DNA of 64,000 nucleotides from Patiria pectinifera. Taxonomy: Eukaryota; Echinodermata; Asteroidea; Valvatida; Asterinidae. The notes beneath the pieces were generated by a model. It had not been told where the DNA came from and made no database searches. It saw only the letters and a program-made list of their open reading frames with translations. The stretch spans positions 22,837,513 through 22,901,512 of the forward strand of contig CM057147.1 of NCBI GenBank assembly GCA_029964075.1, read 5' to 3'. How positions within the stretch are numbered: the first letter of the stretch is position 1; each line of letters opens with the position of its first letter. This document shows, in pieces, positions 1 to 10,366 of the stretch. Position numbers and translations under genes: made by a program.

Positions 1-1375
1 AAACATCTATATGTATATAATGAATTTCTCCTTGCTTTATTTGGTCTTCAGAAAATGTTTTCTACGTTGTGCTACATGTACGCATAGAGATTGCTATAAT
101 GTATTTGGAATCAGATGCTCCTAATACATAATTTGCGATTTGTTTTGTCTGTTACTTAGGCTGTGTCTGAAACAGGCTTCTAGAGCTATGGCTACGGCTA
201 TTGTCAGATTGTTCCCATGTAATTGTAATGGGTGAAGACCTAGACAATAGCCATGGACATCTCATTCGGAAGCTCATATTAGACTTAAACATACCTTATG
301 CTAAAAATAGCAATTCAATCTATTGTCTTCTCTGATTGGAGTTGGTCTTTTAATCTGTTCATTTGTCTATCACGTCTTGACCCACAAGATAACCATTCCA
401 CCAGCACCTCTGACGTACCAGTGACTGGCGCTGCCATAATGGATCCTAATACTACTATCTGACGCAACAGCACTTCACCTCAGAGATCTTCAAGATTAAG
501 ATCCAAAACCTCCCAAGACATTTTGGATTTGCGGTGAGTTTTGCTCCCTTAACATTGAACCCTCGATAAAGATAATCATACAGTTTGCGATTTTTCAAGA
601 GTTCATATTGCCAACCATGGTTGGGATTTTTCAGGCTCTTTTAAAATAGATTAACCAAATGAAAGGGCCATGGAACGAATTTCTGCGAAACATGGAAATA
701 ATCATGAAATGGTAAACAACTGCATACCTTTTAGCAAGGCCTGTGCACTTTCACAATTGTTTCTTATGTTGCTGTGATGTCAATATAGGTATTTTCACTG
801 TACAGCTTTGGGATTTTCTGTGAAATTTATGAACCAAAAATTCTTTGCATTGTGCATGCACACATAGCACTTTGTGCATTATGACCCTGTGCCATGATCT
901 TGCTCAATCAGTCAACCTCGACCAAAACACTTTTGTAACTTTTTGTCGTCAAACAGCAGTGACACTGAAGTTCCAGCTCATGACATCACTGTATTGCTCA
1001 TGAATATGCAACTTGGCACTGTCATGAAAATATTTAAAAGCCTGAAACATCCTGAAACTTATTAAGAGGTGCACGTCCAAAATATAAACCTCAAAATCTG
1101 TTTCAAAGGCATTTAAAACAATATTTTTAAAGTGGAAAATGTCATGGTTATCCAGTGCCGATACATGTTCATGTATTTTGTTCACACAGAAAACAAACAA
1201 ACTTGCTCATTTAGAAACACAAAAATCCTCATTCAATTAGCAATTAACGTAATGCGGTATGTAATTTCTGAACCACTTGCATACGTACATTGAATGAGTT
1301 CCAGCTGTTCCCTTTACTGATAGTTGGTTGCAATCTGCTCTGGATTTGCACATTAATGATGTCATGGTACGTACA
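1..1375. other. Non-coding flank, no gene recognised
   Basis: No exon with convincing splice sites or conserved protein content is seen. Around 161-285 there is a weak foldback: a stretch ending in GGCTACGGCTATTGTC is mirrored about 60 bp later by GACAATAGCCATGG, so a small degenerate MITE is possible. Upstream exons of the TRMT2A-like gene, if that gene is intact, would have to lie here undetected or before the window. Confidence 0.4.
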
Positions 1376-1381
1376 TTTATT
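1376..1381 (-). terminator. Poly(A) signal of the GPCR gene
   Basis: The plus strand reads TTTATT, which is AATAAA on the minus strand, about 180 nt after the GPCR stop codon. The distance suits a short 3' UTR of an intronless gene. This is a motif match only. Confidence 0.5.
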
Positions 1382-1561
1382 GGCAATCCACTAAAGTAAA
1401 ACACATTTCAACTCCACCATATTATGCTGTTAATGTTTCTCGACGTCAAATCTATTTGGCTTTCCAATGAAGAAAATGTACAGTACAGGTATGAAAAGAC
1501 CTTAAAACTGCTCTACAGTTTGAACATCCCAGAGCAGATCAAAAGCACACATGTCCTCCCT

Positions 1562-3028
1562 TTACTTGGACGTCTCACACTCAATTACCAGAGAACTTTG
1601 CTCTTGACCACTTTCCAACGATTGACTCCCTTCTGGCTCTGGATGTGCGTACTGCTGCCCTTGTGCTGATGGCTTGGTGCCAGTCAGCCCAGGACATTGT
1701 TCCTGAGTACTTGCAAGTGACTGCTGGCTCTCAGCTGGTTCTGGATGTACACACTGTTCCCCTTGCATGGATGGCTTGCAGTCGGTCAGACTAGAGCATT
1801 GTTCCTGATGAGAACTTGCAAGCACTGGGGTCCCTGCTGGTTCTGCATGTACCTCAACATGCACTTGAACATGCCGCTGACTGTGCATGGATGCCTTGCT
1901 GCTGCTTTGCCTGGAACATTGTTCTTGACAACTGTCCAGTGACTGATGTCTCTCTGTGTGTTGTGAGTGTCCTTGGCTTGGTGGCTTGCTGCTGCTTGGC
2001 TTGGCAGCATGGTGCTCTTGGTCATTTTCTGCCTGTGGAATCACATGAAGCTCAATCTGCTTCCCTGGCTGCGATGGTCGGCTGGGATTCCGTCTTGGGC
2101 AGCAACGACAGCACAGTTTCATGAATGAGAAAGCCTCGACTACAGCTGCACGATAGTCAGCGTTTGTGGCACTGTAGACTAAGGAATTGATTGAGCTATT
2201 GACCATTTGCAAAATTTCTGAGCATATAGCGAGAATATTGACTATTTCTCCAAGCTTTTGAAAGGCAACAATCTGGGCAGGCAATGGATAAGTTCTTGCC
2301 ACTATCATAATAATTCCAGCTGCAGTATGCAGTGAGTTCAAGGCAAAGAAAACAGCAGTATTGATAACAACCATACGGAGGACCTTGCCTGCTAGCTTGG
2401 GATGGTTTGGTAACAGGGCTGATTGCTTGCGTACTTTCAGTACTACATAGATGTACAAAGCAAGAGTTGCAACTACACAAACAATGGTGAAAATGGAAGG
2501 AAACCAAATGAAGATATCATAGGAGACAATTTCAAGTAAGAATATCAAAATCACACAACCAACAATTGTTGGCACCCAGAGTCCTGCTGATATCTTTGCT
2601 GCTCGAGATTTAGAGGCTTTTTCTTTGAATGTCAGAGGATTGCACACTGCAGAGAATCTCTCAGCTGCTATGGTAATCACAAAGAAATTAGAAGCAGCTA
2701 TGAACGTGTATCGGACACTTGAGAATGTTCTTTTGGCTAAGAAATTGGACTGTGTGGGTGAGAACAATGCAAATATAAAGTCGTTCAAAAGGAAGAGCGA
2801 GTCAGCCACAGCCAGATTGGATAAGTAGATGTTGATGATTGTACGCATGGACTTCACTCGAATGACTGTGAAGAGAAAGACAAAGTTGATGAGGAGGCCG
2901 ATTGGTGCAATGATTTCAGCACTTAACCATATTATTTGAAGACTTCTTTTTTCATTCTTGTATAAGTTCTCAAGATGCTTTTGTACTTCAGTTGATGGAG
3001 TGGAGCTGTTTTGGTAGCCATCACCCAT
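1562..3028 (-). CDS. Intronless rhodopsin-like (class A) GPCR, atypical motifs, repetitive C-tail
   Basis: A single open frame of 488 residues encodes a seven-helix plasma-membrane receptor. Seen: an N-glycosylation site (NSS, residue 7); TM1 about 32-57 with GxxxN; TM2 about 65-89 with NLAVAD (Asp76, the sodium-site Asp of class A); TM3 about 105-126 ending in ERF in place of DRY; TM4 about 147-167 with Trp151; TM5 about 173-197; TM6 about 217-243; TM7 ending in NSLVY (281-285) in place of NPxxY. CCRCC at 306-310 is a likely palmitoylation site. Odd: no TM3/ECL2 disulfide cysteines and no CWxP in TM6. The last 125 residues hold about 3.3 copies of a 33-40 residue repeat with (Q)EQC and HPEP (starts near 363, 403, 437, 470). 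The start is the first ATG after a TATA box. The ligand is unknown; a peptide- or orphan-type receptor is likely. Class A is near certain, the subfamily is not. Confidence 0.9.
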   Translation of the reverse strand: MGDGYQNSSTPSTEVQKHLENLYKNEKRSLQIIWLSAEIIAPIGLLINFVFLFTVIRVKSMRTIINIYLSNLAVADSLFLLNDFIFALFSPTQSNFLAKRTFSSVRYTFIAASNFFVITIAAERFSAVCNPLTFKEKASKSRAAKISAGLWVPTIVGCVILIFLLEIVSYDIFIWFPSIFTIVCVVATLALYIYVVLKVRKQSALLPNHPKLAGKVLRMVVINTAVFFALNSLHTAAGIIMIVARTYPLPAQIVAFQKLGEIVNILAICSEILQMVNSSINSLVYSATNADYRAAVVEAFSFMKLCCRCCPRRNPSRPSQPGKQIELHVIPQAENDQEHHAAKPSSSKPPSQGHSQHTERHQSLDSCQEQCSRQSSSKASMHSQRHVQVHVEVHAEPAGTPVLASSHQEQCSSLTDCKPSMQGEQCVHPEPAESQQSLASTQEQCPGLTGTKPSAQGQQYAHPEPEGSQSLESGQEQSSLVIECETSK

Positions 3029-3110
3029 AGTTCATGTACAGTGTAGCATTGATTTCGTGCGTCCAACATTTTGTTCAGATGTAGTCTGCCCTATTTCAAG
3101 ATCACTCCAG

Positions 3111-3117
3111 TTTTATA
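3111..3117 (-). promoter_or_regulatory. TATA box of the GPCR gene
   Basis: The minus strand reads TATAAAA about 83-89 nt upstream of the GPCR start codon. That would place transcription start near 3085 with a 5' UTR of roughly 55-60 nt and no intron. The DIRS element begins about 330 bp further upstream, so the proximal promoter is short or partly element-derived. Inferred from motif and spacing. Confidence 0.5.
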
Positions 3118-3468
3118 CTAACAGGAACTATAAGACCTCAAGAAATGCGTAGTCAAAATAGAAAGTTTCTTGAAAGTTTCCCCCTATTTTTCCTAATTTC
3201 TCTTAGACATATGCACGTGACTTATCTCATGATAGCAGTAGGGCTGTAACCAAAGCAGACAACTCAGTTTCGCTACTGCCATTGGCATAAAATCTGAGAA
3301 TTAAATTTGTTTCAGTTTTTATTATTTGCTTCAGATGATACCTTCGTGCATGCATATTGTGTAATCCTCTGTTCATGTTCCTGATTATGGAAATTAACAT
3401 TCACTTAAATTCTGATAGTGGCGGGAAACAGTCTTCCACGTGAGAACTTATTCCATTACAGAAAATAC

Positions 3469-3616
3469 CTCACCTCTGTTTACCTACATTTGCATATCAG
3501 CGCGCATGCGCACAAACATTCGCTGAAAAGAATAGCGCCCAAGCCACACCCTCATTGTCGACTGCATGCCCCACACCCACAAAGGACCCTGTAACATAAT
3601 AGCTCGTCCTAGTTTT
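3469..3616 (+). repeat. DIRS left inverted terminal repeat
   Basis: About 148 bp, from the CTCACCTCTGTTTACC motif to the CTCGTCCTAG motif, is the near-perfect reverse complement of 8656-8803. A visible mismatch is GTCGACTGC versus GTCCACTGC. The outer 18 bp (3451-3468) are not in the right repeat but are copied in the internal complementary region. Confidence 0.9.
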
Positions 3617-3675
3617 TTCAGCGACGCGTAGTGTGAAGACGTACAATTTTTAGCTGTTCTCGCTGTGATTATAAA

Positions 3676-4840
3676 ATGGCGGACTCCGCCAAAACCAAAA
3701 GAAAACTGTCTCAAGCCGTTCTACTGGAAAGTCACCCTCTACTCAATCCAAGCGTGATAATTCTTCTGCTACGACTGGGTCCAATCTCCCGGGTTCGGCA
3801 GTTGGAATTTCTCCGGGGATCAACATGGTCAAAGAATTCTCCAATGAGAATTACGGCCATTTCTCCGGGGGTCAACATGGTCAAAGAATTCTCCAATGAG
3901 AATTACGGCCTCTCCCCGACAAATCCCGCATTCTTCCGGCAGTCTGCAAGAGAAATGCATGCACGCTTCGGAACAACAGGTCGACTCGCGCGTGCAGGCG
4001 GGTCGGCGGGGCTTGGCGTTCGAAACCCAAAGGTTCTTCAGTAATCCGACCAGCCCCGCCGGGTCACAGAGGCTTGGGGCACCACCACCACCATCCATAC
4101 TACGGGTTCGTATTCTCAACCTAGTTTTACAAGCGAATCTCGGCGAGATTTTCTTCATCATTCGGAGCCTCACACGTGGTCTTTTTCCCGAACGATCCTC
4201 ATCACTTCGACCACAATACTCGCACTCCGTATCCACTCAGTGTTCCAGCCTACGACCCGCGGGTTTATCCCCAGACATTTCCGATGGGATTTTCACACCA
4301 TTACACATCTTATCGGGGTAATTCTTCACATTATCCGCGAGATCATGGTGTACCTTTCACAGGACAAAGACTTCGTTCTCCGCAACGCTTCGGTGAACAC
4401 ACCAGCCGGGCGGGGAGAGAACGCCGCGATTCACGGCGCCGTTCCCGGTCTCGTGCGCGGTCCCGTTCGGACTCCGACGATCGACTTCGGCGCCGACATC
4501 GTTCTTCTCGTCCTGATCGTGATTACTCACGGTCGGATTCTGGTCATCGAAGCCGACACTCACATTCTAGATCTCCTTCAAGGTCTTCTTTTCCTCGGGC
4601 CAGACAGTGGATGAAGATAGTCTCTCATGTCTCTCCAATGTCCAACAGGCTAATCTTACGATGACGGAAGTGGGTAAGATCCTTCAGTTTCCACCCCATT
4701 CCCCAGTCGAATCTACTCGACCTTCATATCACAGAGATTCTGGTACTCGTAAATCTAAGCCTTCGCAGCCCACTTTTCCCATTGATAGAATGTTTGCGGT
4801 TCCAACTTGCGTTTTCAATTGGACTCGGACGGAGGATTGA
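3676..4840 (+). pseudogene. Gag-like Ser/Arg-rich first ORF of the DIRS element, frameshifted
   Basis: An ATG just inside the left repeat starts a frame reading MADSAKTKRKLSQ. The coding signal then jumps frames several times. The longest part (about 4176-4614) has a Pro/His/Tyr-rich start followed by an Arg/Ser-dipeptide-rich basic domain (for example RRRSRSRARSRSDS). The next stretch, about 4607-4838, is acidic then Ser/Pro-rich. Position and basic composition match the Gag/ORF1 of a DIRS element, which packages element RNA, but Gag is poorly conserved, so this is inference. A 52-bp tandem duplication near 3807 is one cause of frame loss. Confidence 0.5.
3807..3910 (+). repeat. 52-bp tandem duplication inside the gag-like ORF
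   Basis: Two adjacent copies (3807-3858 and 3859-3910) both run from ATTTCTCCGGGG to AATTACGGCC with one visible difference. The period is not a multiple of three, so the duplication shifts the reading frame. Confidence 0.9.
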
Positions 4841-7639
4841 CTTCGGACATTCGGGCCGATTGGATTGTGATTACTCATTCTTTGGAGTCGTCTCCCATGT
4901 TCGAGATTACCTTCTGGGTTTTCTCTTATAATGTTATTTATTCTGTGAAATGCATGATAACACTACATCCTTGCCGCCTTTCCATTAGCAGCACTCGACC
5001 GGCTATCGGTAAGCTTTCAGTTTCTCCATCCTATAACAGTGGGTTGGTCCTTTTGAGCATGTTCATATTACAGGCTCACATGTTTCTACGCTCAAAGCTT
5101 CCTTTAGATAGTACTTTTTAGTAGGATGCAACCTGATGCCACTTAGTTTGATATCATTACAAGATTAAAAAAAAAAAAAAAAAAAATAAAAAAATAAAAA
5201 ATAGTCTTGACTATCCATAGACTGGTAGTCATGGTAGTGGTACTCAAACGTTACTGGCGTCTGGATGCAGCATTCTTTCCCTGCTTCTTCCCAATATATA
5301 CGATTGGGTTGGGGGTTTGTTTTGTAGGAGGATTCCTTATTCGGATTCTTGATATTCTATCATTGAATATCTTGCTCAGCTGGCCTGTTTATATATTCTT
5401 CAGCCTGTTGGGATGGTTCGTTGATTTTTACAATAGACCAAGGATTCTTACTCTTACTCTTCTTTGTCTGGTGCCCTTGCAAGTTGCCATGATATCTCCC
5501 TTAACTGATACAGTTTTATTGGAGATTTATCATTCTGCGTTATTGTCTAGATTGGTGGAATTGCTTTTGGACTTATTGCTAATTCTGGCTATTTGGCATT
5601 CTTGTCTTGAATGAATGCTTCTTGGCATAATAGCAGGTTATATAGCAAGACTTTATGGTGCAGGATTCCATACTTTGAGATAAGTTAATCCTCATAGGTG
5701 CTTGGCATGCATGTACATCCTCTACGTCGGTCTCCAACGGGTCTCAAACCAGCATGATTCAGCTAGGAGTTTGTAGACCGGCCTTCTCTTCATCCTTGGC
5801 TTACAGCAGAATCTCGACATATCCCCTCTGCTTCGAGTCTCTAGAACAAGTATTTGTCCCACAATCCGGCCAGATGTGGTTTATGTAACTTCATACATAA
5901 AGGGGTTGTCAGACACTTCTTTGAAGCATTGTTCAGAATTCTTGTCTACCTCGGTTATCCCTGACCACGAGCTTCTGCCTCAACATGCACTTGTTTGTTG
6001 CTTTACAGAAGGTTATCTTCTTCAAGGAATGATCTAGACCAGGATACTTCCAACTGGATCAGGTTTCGGCTTACTTCAATCTTCTCAGTCAGTAACAGTC
6101 TGACGAATGGCGGCCCATTATCAGACTCGACATGCAACAAGGAATTCAGATGGAAATGCTTTCTTCTTCTCTCCAGTCTCTTGAGACGGTTGGTTTGCTG
6201 CTTCCATCAATCTTTGAGATACTAATGTCCTTTACAGTACCCATGCATGGATCATCAGAAGTTGGACTTCTGCATACCTACAGGGTTTCGCTACAGACCT
6301 TTGGATTTTCACAGCTCCTTTGGTTCCTTTATAAGAATCGCCGTTGTTACATCATTCCTTTACAGCAAAACAGATCTATTTGTTGTGATACTTAGATGTT
6401 AGGCTACAGCAGACCTTACGTGTAATTGTATCTCCAGTTTAGCCTTTAACAGTCTACCTAACTTGCACTTGAGGTGGTTTTTCATCTTCAGCATTAAGCT
6501 CCTTCAACTTTGTTTCAGGCTTTACTGGGAAAGGTTCAACACAACGTGATGACATCAGAACCTTCTGGCATCTTGATGATAGACCTAGTTCCCTGGTGCA
6601 TGACACACAGAAGCTCTGCGCAGCCTTTCCTTTGTCTTCCCATCAATGCTACTAAGGGTCACCTCCAAAGGGATTCCAGTTACCCATCTTAGCTATGACC
6701 TACTGCACCTTTTAAGGACTATGTACCGGGTAACTACATGTTCTACCATCGCATTGGGTACCTCGGACAGGGTTGAGATTCCATCTGTATGGTCTTTCAT
6801 TACCTAGCACTTGGCCAACTATAGAGAGCCAGTTGCTTTCCTTCACTAGAGCTATTGACAGTGCTCGAGACCTTGCATTTGCTCATCCAAAGTCATAATC
6901 AAGCTTGTCTTGGTCCGGATGGACAATTCCACAGTTCAGATGTAGTGTACTACATGCTTCTTCCGGGGAACTCGCTCTTTCTTCTTGCCTGTCCACTTTA
7001 GAGACACCCAGTTGGCTGTTGCTTTAACGTTTCACCTGGCCAGAAAGAAGGTGTTGAATTCACTTCAACAGAATGATTCTTCTCCCATCAGTATTCAGAC
7101 AAAGGTCCTCAACATTCTCAGTTTGCTACCAGTACTTGCACCTATCTACAGGTATTTGCATCCCTTCCAGGCCACCAGCTTCCAATTCCAGCCTTTCGCC
7201 AAGTTTATACTCATCCTATAGTCCTCTGATCTAGCAGAATCCTTCAGCTTCAACGCGGCAGGAATTCATACATGTAGCTTCTTTTTGGCTACAGCAGCCA
7301 TAATCCCTTTAATCCTAGACCACCTTGGTCTCACAACAGTAATTCTACACGCGGACACAGCTACATGTACTCTCCATCTTGTACCTGGATGCTTTCATTA
7401 TCTGAAAACTACAGTCTTTACAGTCAGAAGCAAGTTGATTCCCCATGGGGTATGATAGTAGCTGCCAATCCCCGATCTGCATCTACACCTTCATTTGGGA
7501 TTTCGCTGACAGTCTTTCAATCCAGTTTCAGATATCTACTGTCCAGGGTTACTGATGAGCCATAATTGTAGTCCTCTATCAGGGTTCCAATGATACATCT
7601 ACAGTTTCCTCAAATCACTCTGATGCACGGCAGGTTTAT
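4841..7639 (+). other. DIRS body, mostly unreadable
   Basis: No intact domain can be read. An A-rich tract lies at about 5167-5204. One short frame at about 6985-7060 reads RDTQLAVALTFHLARKKVL, which loosely resembles the helical part of DIRS Gag proteins. The 7240-7360 stretch, if read through stops, is Arg/Asn/Pro-rich like a Gag C-terminus. The roughly 1-kb reverse transcriptase core expected next is not recognised, suggesting internal deletion or heavy decay. Confidence 0.35.
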
Positions 7640-7860
7640 CAGTTGACCGCCTACTGTAAAGTACCGGTAGATAGGCCTACCATCTTTGGATCCAACTATC
7701 GTCATTGGGTCACTCACCTTGGCCCCTTGCGGAACCAACAGGTACATTGCAACTCTCCTTTCTGTCAGGTTGCGAAACCCATATTCTTACTGGTTGCTGC
7801 AGTAGCTTACCTTAAGAAGGGAATTTCACTAAGTTACCAGGTCACAGCCATTGGCACATG
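7640..7860 (+). pseudogene. Relic of DIRS RT thumb / RNase H
   Basis: An open stretch of about 70 codons contains WVTHLGPLRNQQ, comparable with the LGPVxRLRTR region behind the reverse transcriptase core in DIRS elements. Then comes VAAVAYLKKG, comparable with the TAVAYxxKxGG segment of their RNase H. The two lie closer together than in a full-length enzyme, so an internal deletion is likely. Recognition rests on short motifs remembered from the family; position in the element supports it. Confidence 0.4.
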
Positions 7861-8524
7861 ACTGCATTTACTTTATTCCATGGGTGAAGTTCAACACACG
7901 GAATAATTCAACTTATTTTCAGACCTGATATTTCCGGCCAAGTTGACATCCTCTCCATTAGTAGCAAAGGATATGGTGGTGCCCCATGCGAGCTCTGCAG
8001 AACTACAATGCTCGCACTGATGGCCTTCAAGAGGCTTCATCATCAAGCAAATGCTCGTACAGTCATCTAGCATCATCTTCAAGCCTCTGTGACCATGATC
8101 ACTCGATTGTCGGTGCCACCAAAGAGTGCCCTCCCGAAATCGAGGATCAAAATCTCAAGCTCAGGAAACACCCAGCGTGACAACTTCCTGAACTCAACTG
8201 CTTGGAGTTTCCTTTTCAGATACAGGGAACAGGACTCTCTTTTTCAGGTATCAGAAAAGCGGACTGCTGGAAGAACCCTTACACTGTGACACCTTGCTTA
8301 TAGCTGTGGTGCAAGCAGAGGGTTGCATTAGCAGAAAGTCTTCCAGGAAACTGCACAATCAGCAGCCCGTAAAGCCCGCAAAGCTCCTTTAGAATAGATA
8401 GGCAGCACCCGGGTATGTCTAAGCAACCTTTTCATGCCATTTAGAATTGCATGTAGGCCTAGTTTAGACTTTCAAGAACCACTGCATGTCCCTTTCCCCC
8501 CCCTTGAGACTTTCGGTGCTACTC

Positions 8525-8626
8525 TGCAAATGTAGGTAAACAGAGGTGAGGTATTTTCTGTAATGGAATTCCTAAAATCCAAAGGGATTTTCCATTCTAG
8601 TAAGAAAATACTCACCTCTGTTTACC
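8525..8626 (+). repeat. DIRS internal complementary region
   Basis: Bases 8525-8568 are the reverse complement of the outer left end of the element (3451-3494). Bases 8569-8626 are the reverse complement of its outer right end (8788-8845). The two halves meet at GGAATTCC, the junction expected if the element ends are joined in a circle. This is the defining feature of DIRS elements. Confidence 0.9.
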
Positions 8627-8655
8627 ATCCCTCCCTTTAAAAAAAAAAAAAAAAA

Positions 8656-8845
8656 AAAACTAGGACGAGCTATTATGTTACAGGGTCCTTTGTGGGTGTG
8701 GGGCATGCAGTGGACAATGAGGGTGTGGCTTGGGCGCTATTCTTTTCAGCGAATGTTTGTGCGCATGCGCGCTGATATGCAAATGTAGGTAAACAGAGGT
8801 GAGTATTTTCTTACTAGAATGGAAAATCCCTTTGGATTTTAGGAA
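8656..8845 (-). repeat. DIRS right inverted terminal repeat with extension
   Basis: Bases 8656-8803 are the inverted copy of the left repeat, preceded by an A-tract at 8639-8659. Bases 8804-8845 are a right-only extension matched only in the internal complementary region. The element ends at TTTTAGGAA. Confidence 0.9.
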
Positions 8846-8870
8846 ATCAAAGTCAGGCAACGTTTAATAA

Positions 8871-9038
8871 GGGAATAAATGTGTGTCCGGGAGGTATTAT
8901 AACACTCTGTTTAAGACCGGTGGGAGTCTGGATGGGTGACAGATACCCGAGGCGAAGCCGAGGGTAAGTATCACCCATCCAGACTCCCACCGGTCTTAAA
9001 CAGAGTGTTTAATACCGACCGAACACACATTTATTCCC
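8871..9038. repeat. 168-bp foldback hairpin with CCCGAGGCGAAGCCGAGGG core
   Basis: Arms of roughly 75 bp pair almost perfectly: GGGAATAAATGTGTGT opens the left arm and ACACACATTTATTCCC closes the right one. They surround the 19-nt core at 8946-8964. The hairpin starts only 25 bp beyond the DIRS end but shares no sequence with it. A second hairpin at 24741-24902 has the same core with different arms. Probably a foldback or MITE-type element; no coding capacity. Confidence 0.85.
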
Positions 9039-9133
9039 ATTCATAAATACCTTTTCGGTTAAAAAACCCAAATCTTTTCGGTCCAAAAATCAAAACAAGT
9101 AAAAAAGTAGACTTCTGGATATTGTGAAACTGA

Positions 9134-9495
9134 GATGTATTCAAGTCAATCACAAGCCAATCACAAGTCCTTCACAAGTCCTTCACAAGTCCATCACAAG
9201 TCCATCACAAGTCAATCATGAACCAAACACAAACTGATCACAAGTCAAACACAAGTCAGTCACAAGTTGTTTACATTTTGTGCCGTTTTGATTGCTTGTT
9301 GCTGTTCTGTTGAGGTCGAATAAATAATAATAATAATAATAATAATAAAGTCAATCATAAATCAATCACAAGTCAGTCACAAGTCAATCGCAAGTCAATC
9401 ACAGGCATCACAAACTTATCACAAGTCAATCACAAGTCAATCACAAACTCATCACAAACTTATCACAAGTCAATAACTACTCAATCAAAAGCCAA
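9134..9495 (+). repeat. 11-bp minisatellite (AAGTCAATCAC), array 1
   Basis: Imperfect units of AAGTCAATCAC and variants (CCATCAC, CTTATCAC) fill most of this stretch. An interruption near 9265-9352 includes an (AAT)n run. It lies in the intron just before the first TRMT2A-like exon. Confidence 0.9.
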
Positions 9496-9610
9496 TCGCA
9501 AGCCCTTTTCACAGTTCATTTGAATAGCTTGTGACTTAACTTGAGACTGGATGACTAGTTATGACATTCTCCTCAGGGTAGTTACTCATTTATTTTTTGT
9601 CCTCCCCCAG

Positions 9611-9821
9611 TCTCTGCCGACCGATTTCCAATCGAATCAAGGGCATCCCATTCCGGCCGACCAAGGCAGTGGCCGTTGACCTCTTCCTACACACCAAACA
9701 CTGTGAGCTGGTCATACTGTTTGAGAGAGCTGACCGAGTTGATCCCTACTACGAGGTACCAGTGGACATGAAAAGATCCAGCAAAACCGATGGCGAAGTT
9801 TCAACATCAGTCGTAGGTTGA
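9611..9821 (+). CDS. trmt2a: TRMT2A-like tRNA (uracil-5)-methyltransferase, terminal exon, copy 1
   Basis: A pyrimidine tract ending CCCCCAG precedes a phase-2 exon of 211 bp that ends in TGA. It encodes about 69 residues with [20 protein letters not shown]. This matches the C-terminal strand of the TrmA/TRMT2A methyltransferase fold, where the family usually reads [20 protein letters not shown]. The enzyme makes 5-methyluridine in tRNA (U54 in the TrmA family). Here Leu replaces the usual Pro of FPHT. Upstream catalytic exons are not in the window, so this is a partial gene or a stray exon duplicate. Copy 2 lies about 756 bp downstream, equally open. The family call rests on this one motif-rich exon. 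Confidence 0.7.
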
Positions 9822-9971
9822 TTTATTTGTTCACTTTGTTAGAAGACAAGAAGACAACTTTTTGGAATATATTCGGGCAAAAGATAAATTGTCACTGATT
9901 TTTCAAGCTTACTCAGTAGGAAAGTTTTTGAACCCTGAACAAAGATTCTGGATATTGTGAAACTGAGATGT

Positions 9972-10254
9972 ATTCAAGTCAATCACAAGCCAATCACAAC
10001 TCCATCATAAGTCCATCACAAGTCAATCACAATTCAATTGCAGGTAATCACAAACCAATCACAAACTGATCACAAGTCAAACACAAGTCAATCACAAGTC
10101 AATCATAAGTCAATCACAAGTCAATCGCAAGTCAATCACAGGCATCACAAACTTATCACAACTCAATCACAAACCAATCACAAACTTATCACAAGTCAAT
10201 CACAACTCAATCACAAGCCAATCGCAAGCCAGTCACAAGTCAATCACAATCCTT
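9972..10254 (+). repeat. 11-bp minisatellite (AAGTCAATCAC), array 2
   Basis: The second array of the duplicated unit has the same AAGTCAATCAC units and variants and is slightly shorter than array 1. The same repeat in the opposite orientation appears at about 57085-57235. Confidence 0.9.
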
Positions 10255-10366
10255 TATTCCCTTTTCACTGTTCATTTAAATAGCTTGTGACTTAACTTGA
10301 GACTGGATGACTAGTTATGACATTCTCCTCGGGGGTAGTTACTCATTTATGTTCTGTCCTCCCCAG

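Larger units (their letters stand above)
3451..8845 (+). mobile_element. DIRS-type tyrosine-recombinase retrotransposon, degraded
   Basis: The three-part terminal structure is diagnostic of the DIRS order. There is a left inverted terminal repeat, a nearly perfect inverted copy on the right with an extra 40-bp right extension, and just inside the right repeat an internal complementary region. That region joins the complement of the extreme left end (starts TTCCATTACAG) to the complement of the extreme right end (ends GGATTTTAGGAA). In DIRS elements this region templates closure of a circular DNA intermediate, which a tyrosine recombinase integrates without target duplication; none is obvious here. 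The 5.4-kb body should encode Gag, RT-RNase H, often a methyltransferase, and the recombinase. Only scattered frames remain, with stops, frameshifts and a poly(A) tract near 5167. The reverse transcriptase core and recombinase are not recognisable, so this copy is non-autonomous. Confidence 0.88.

Noticed and set aside
1786..2507. Several 80-100 codon open frames overlapping the GPCR
   Set aside because: They are other-frame shadows of the receptor's coding sequence and its repetitive tail.
5207..5614. 135-residue hydrophobic open frame inside the DIRS body
   Set aside because: Leu/Ile/Phe-rich composition comes from a T-rich stretch; no family motif, not in a recognisable element order, and neighbouring frames are equally noisy.
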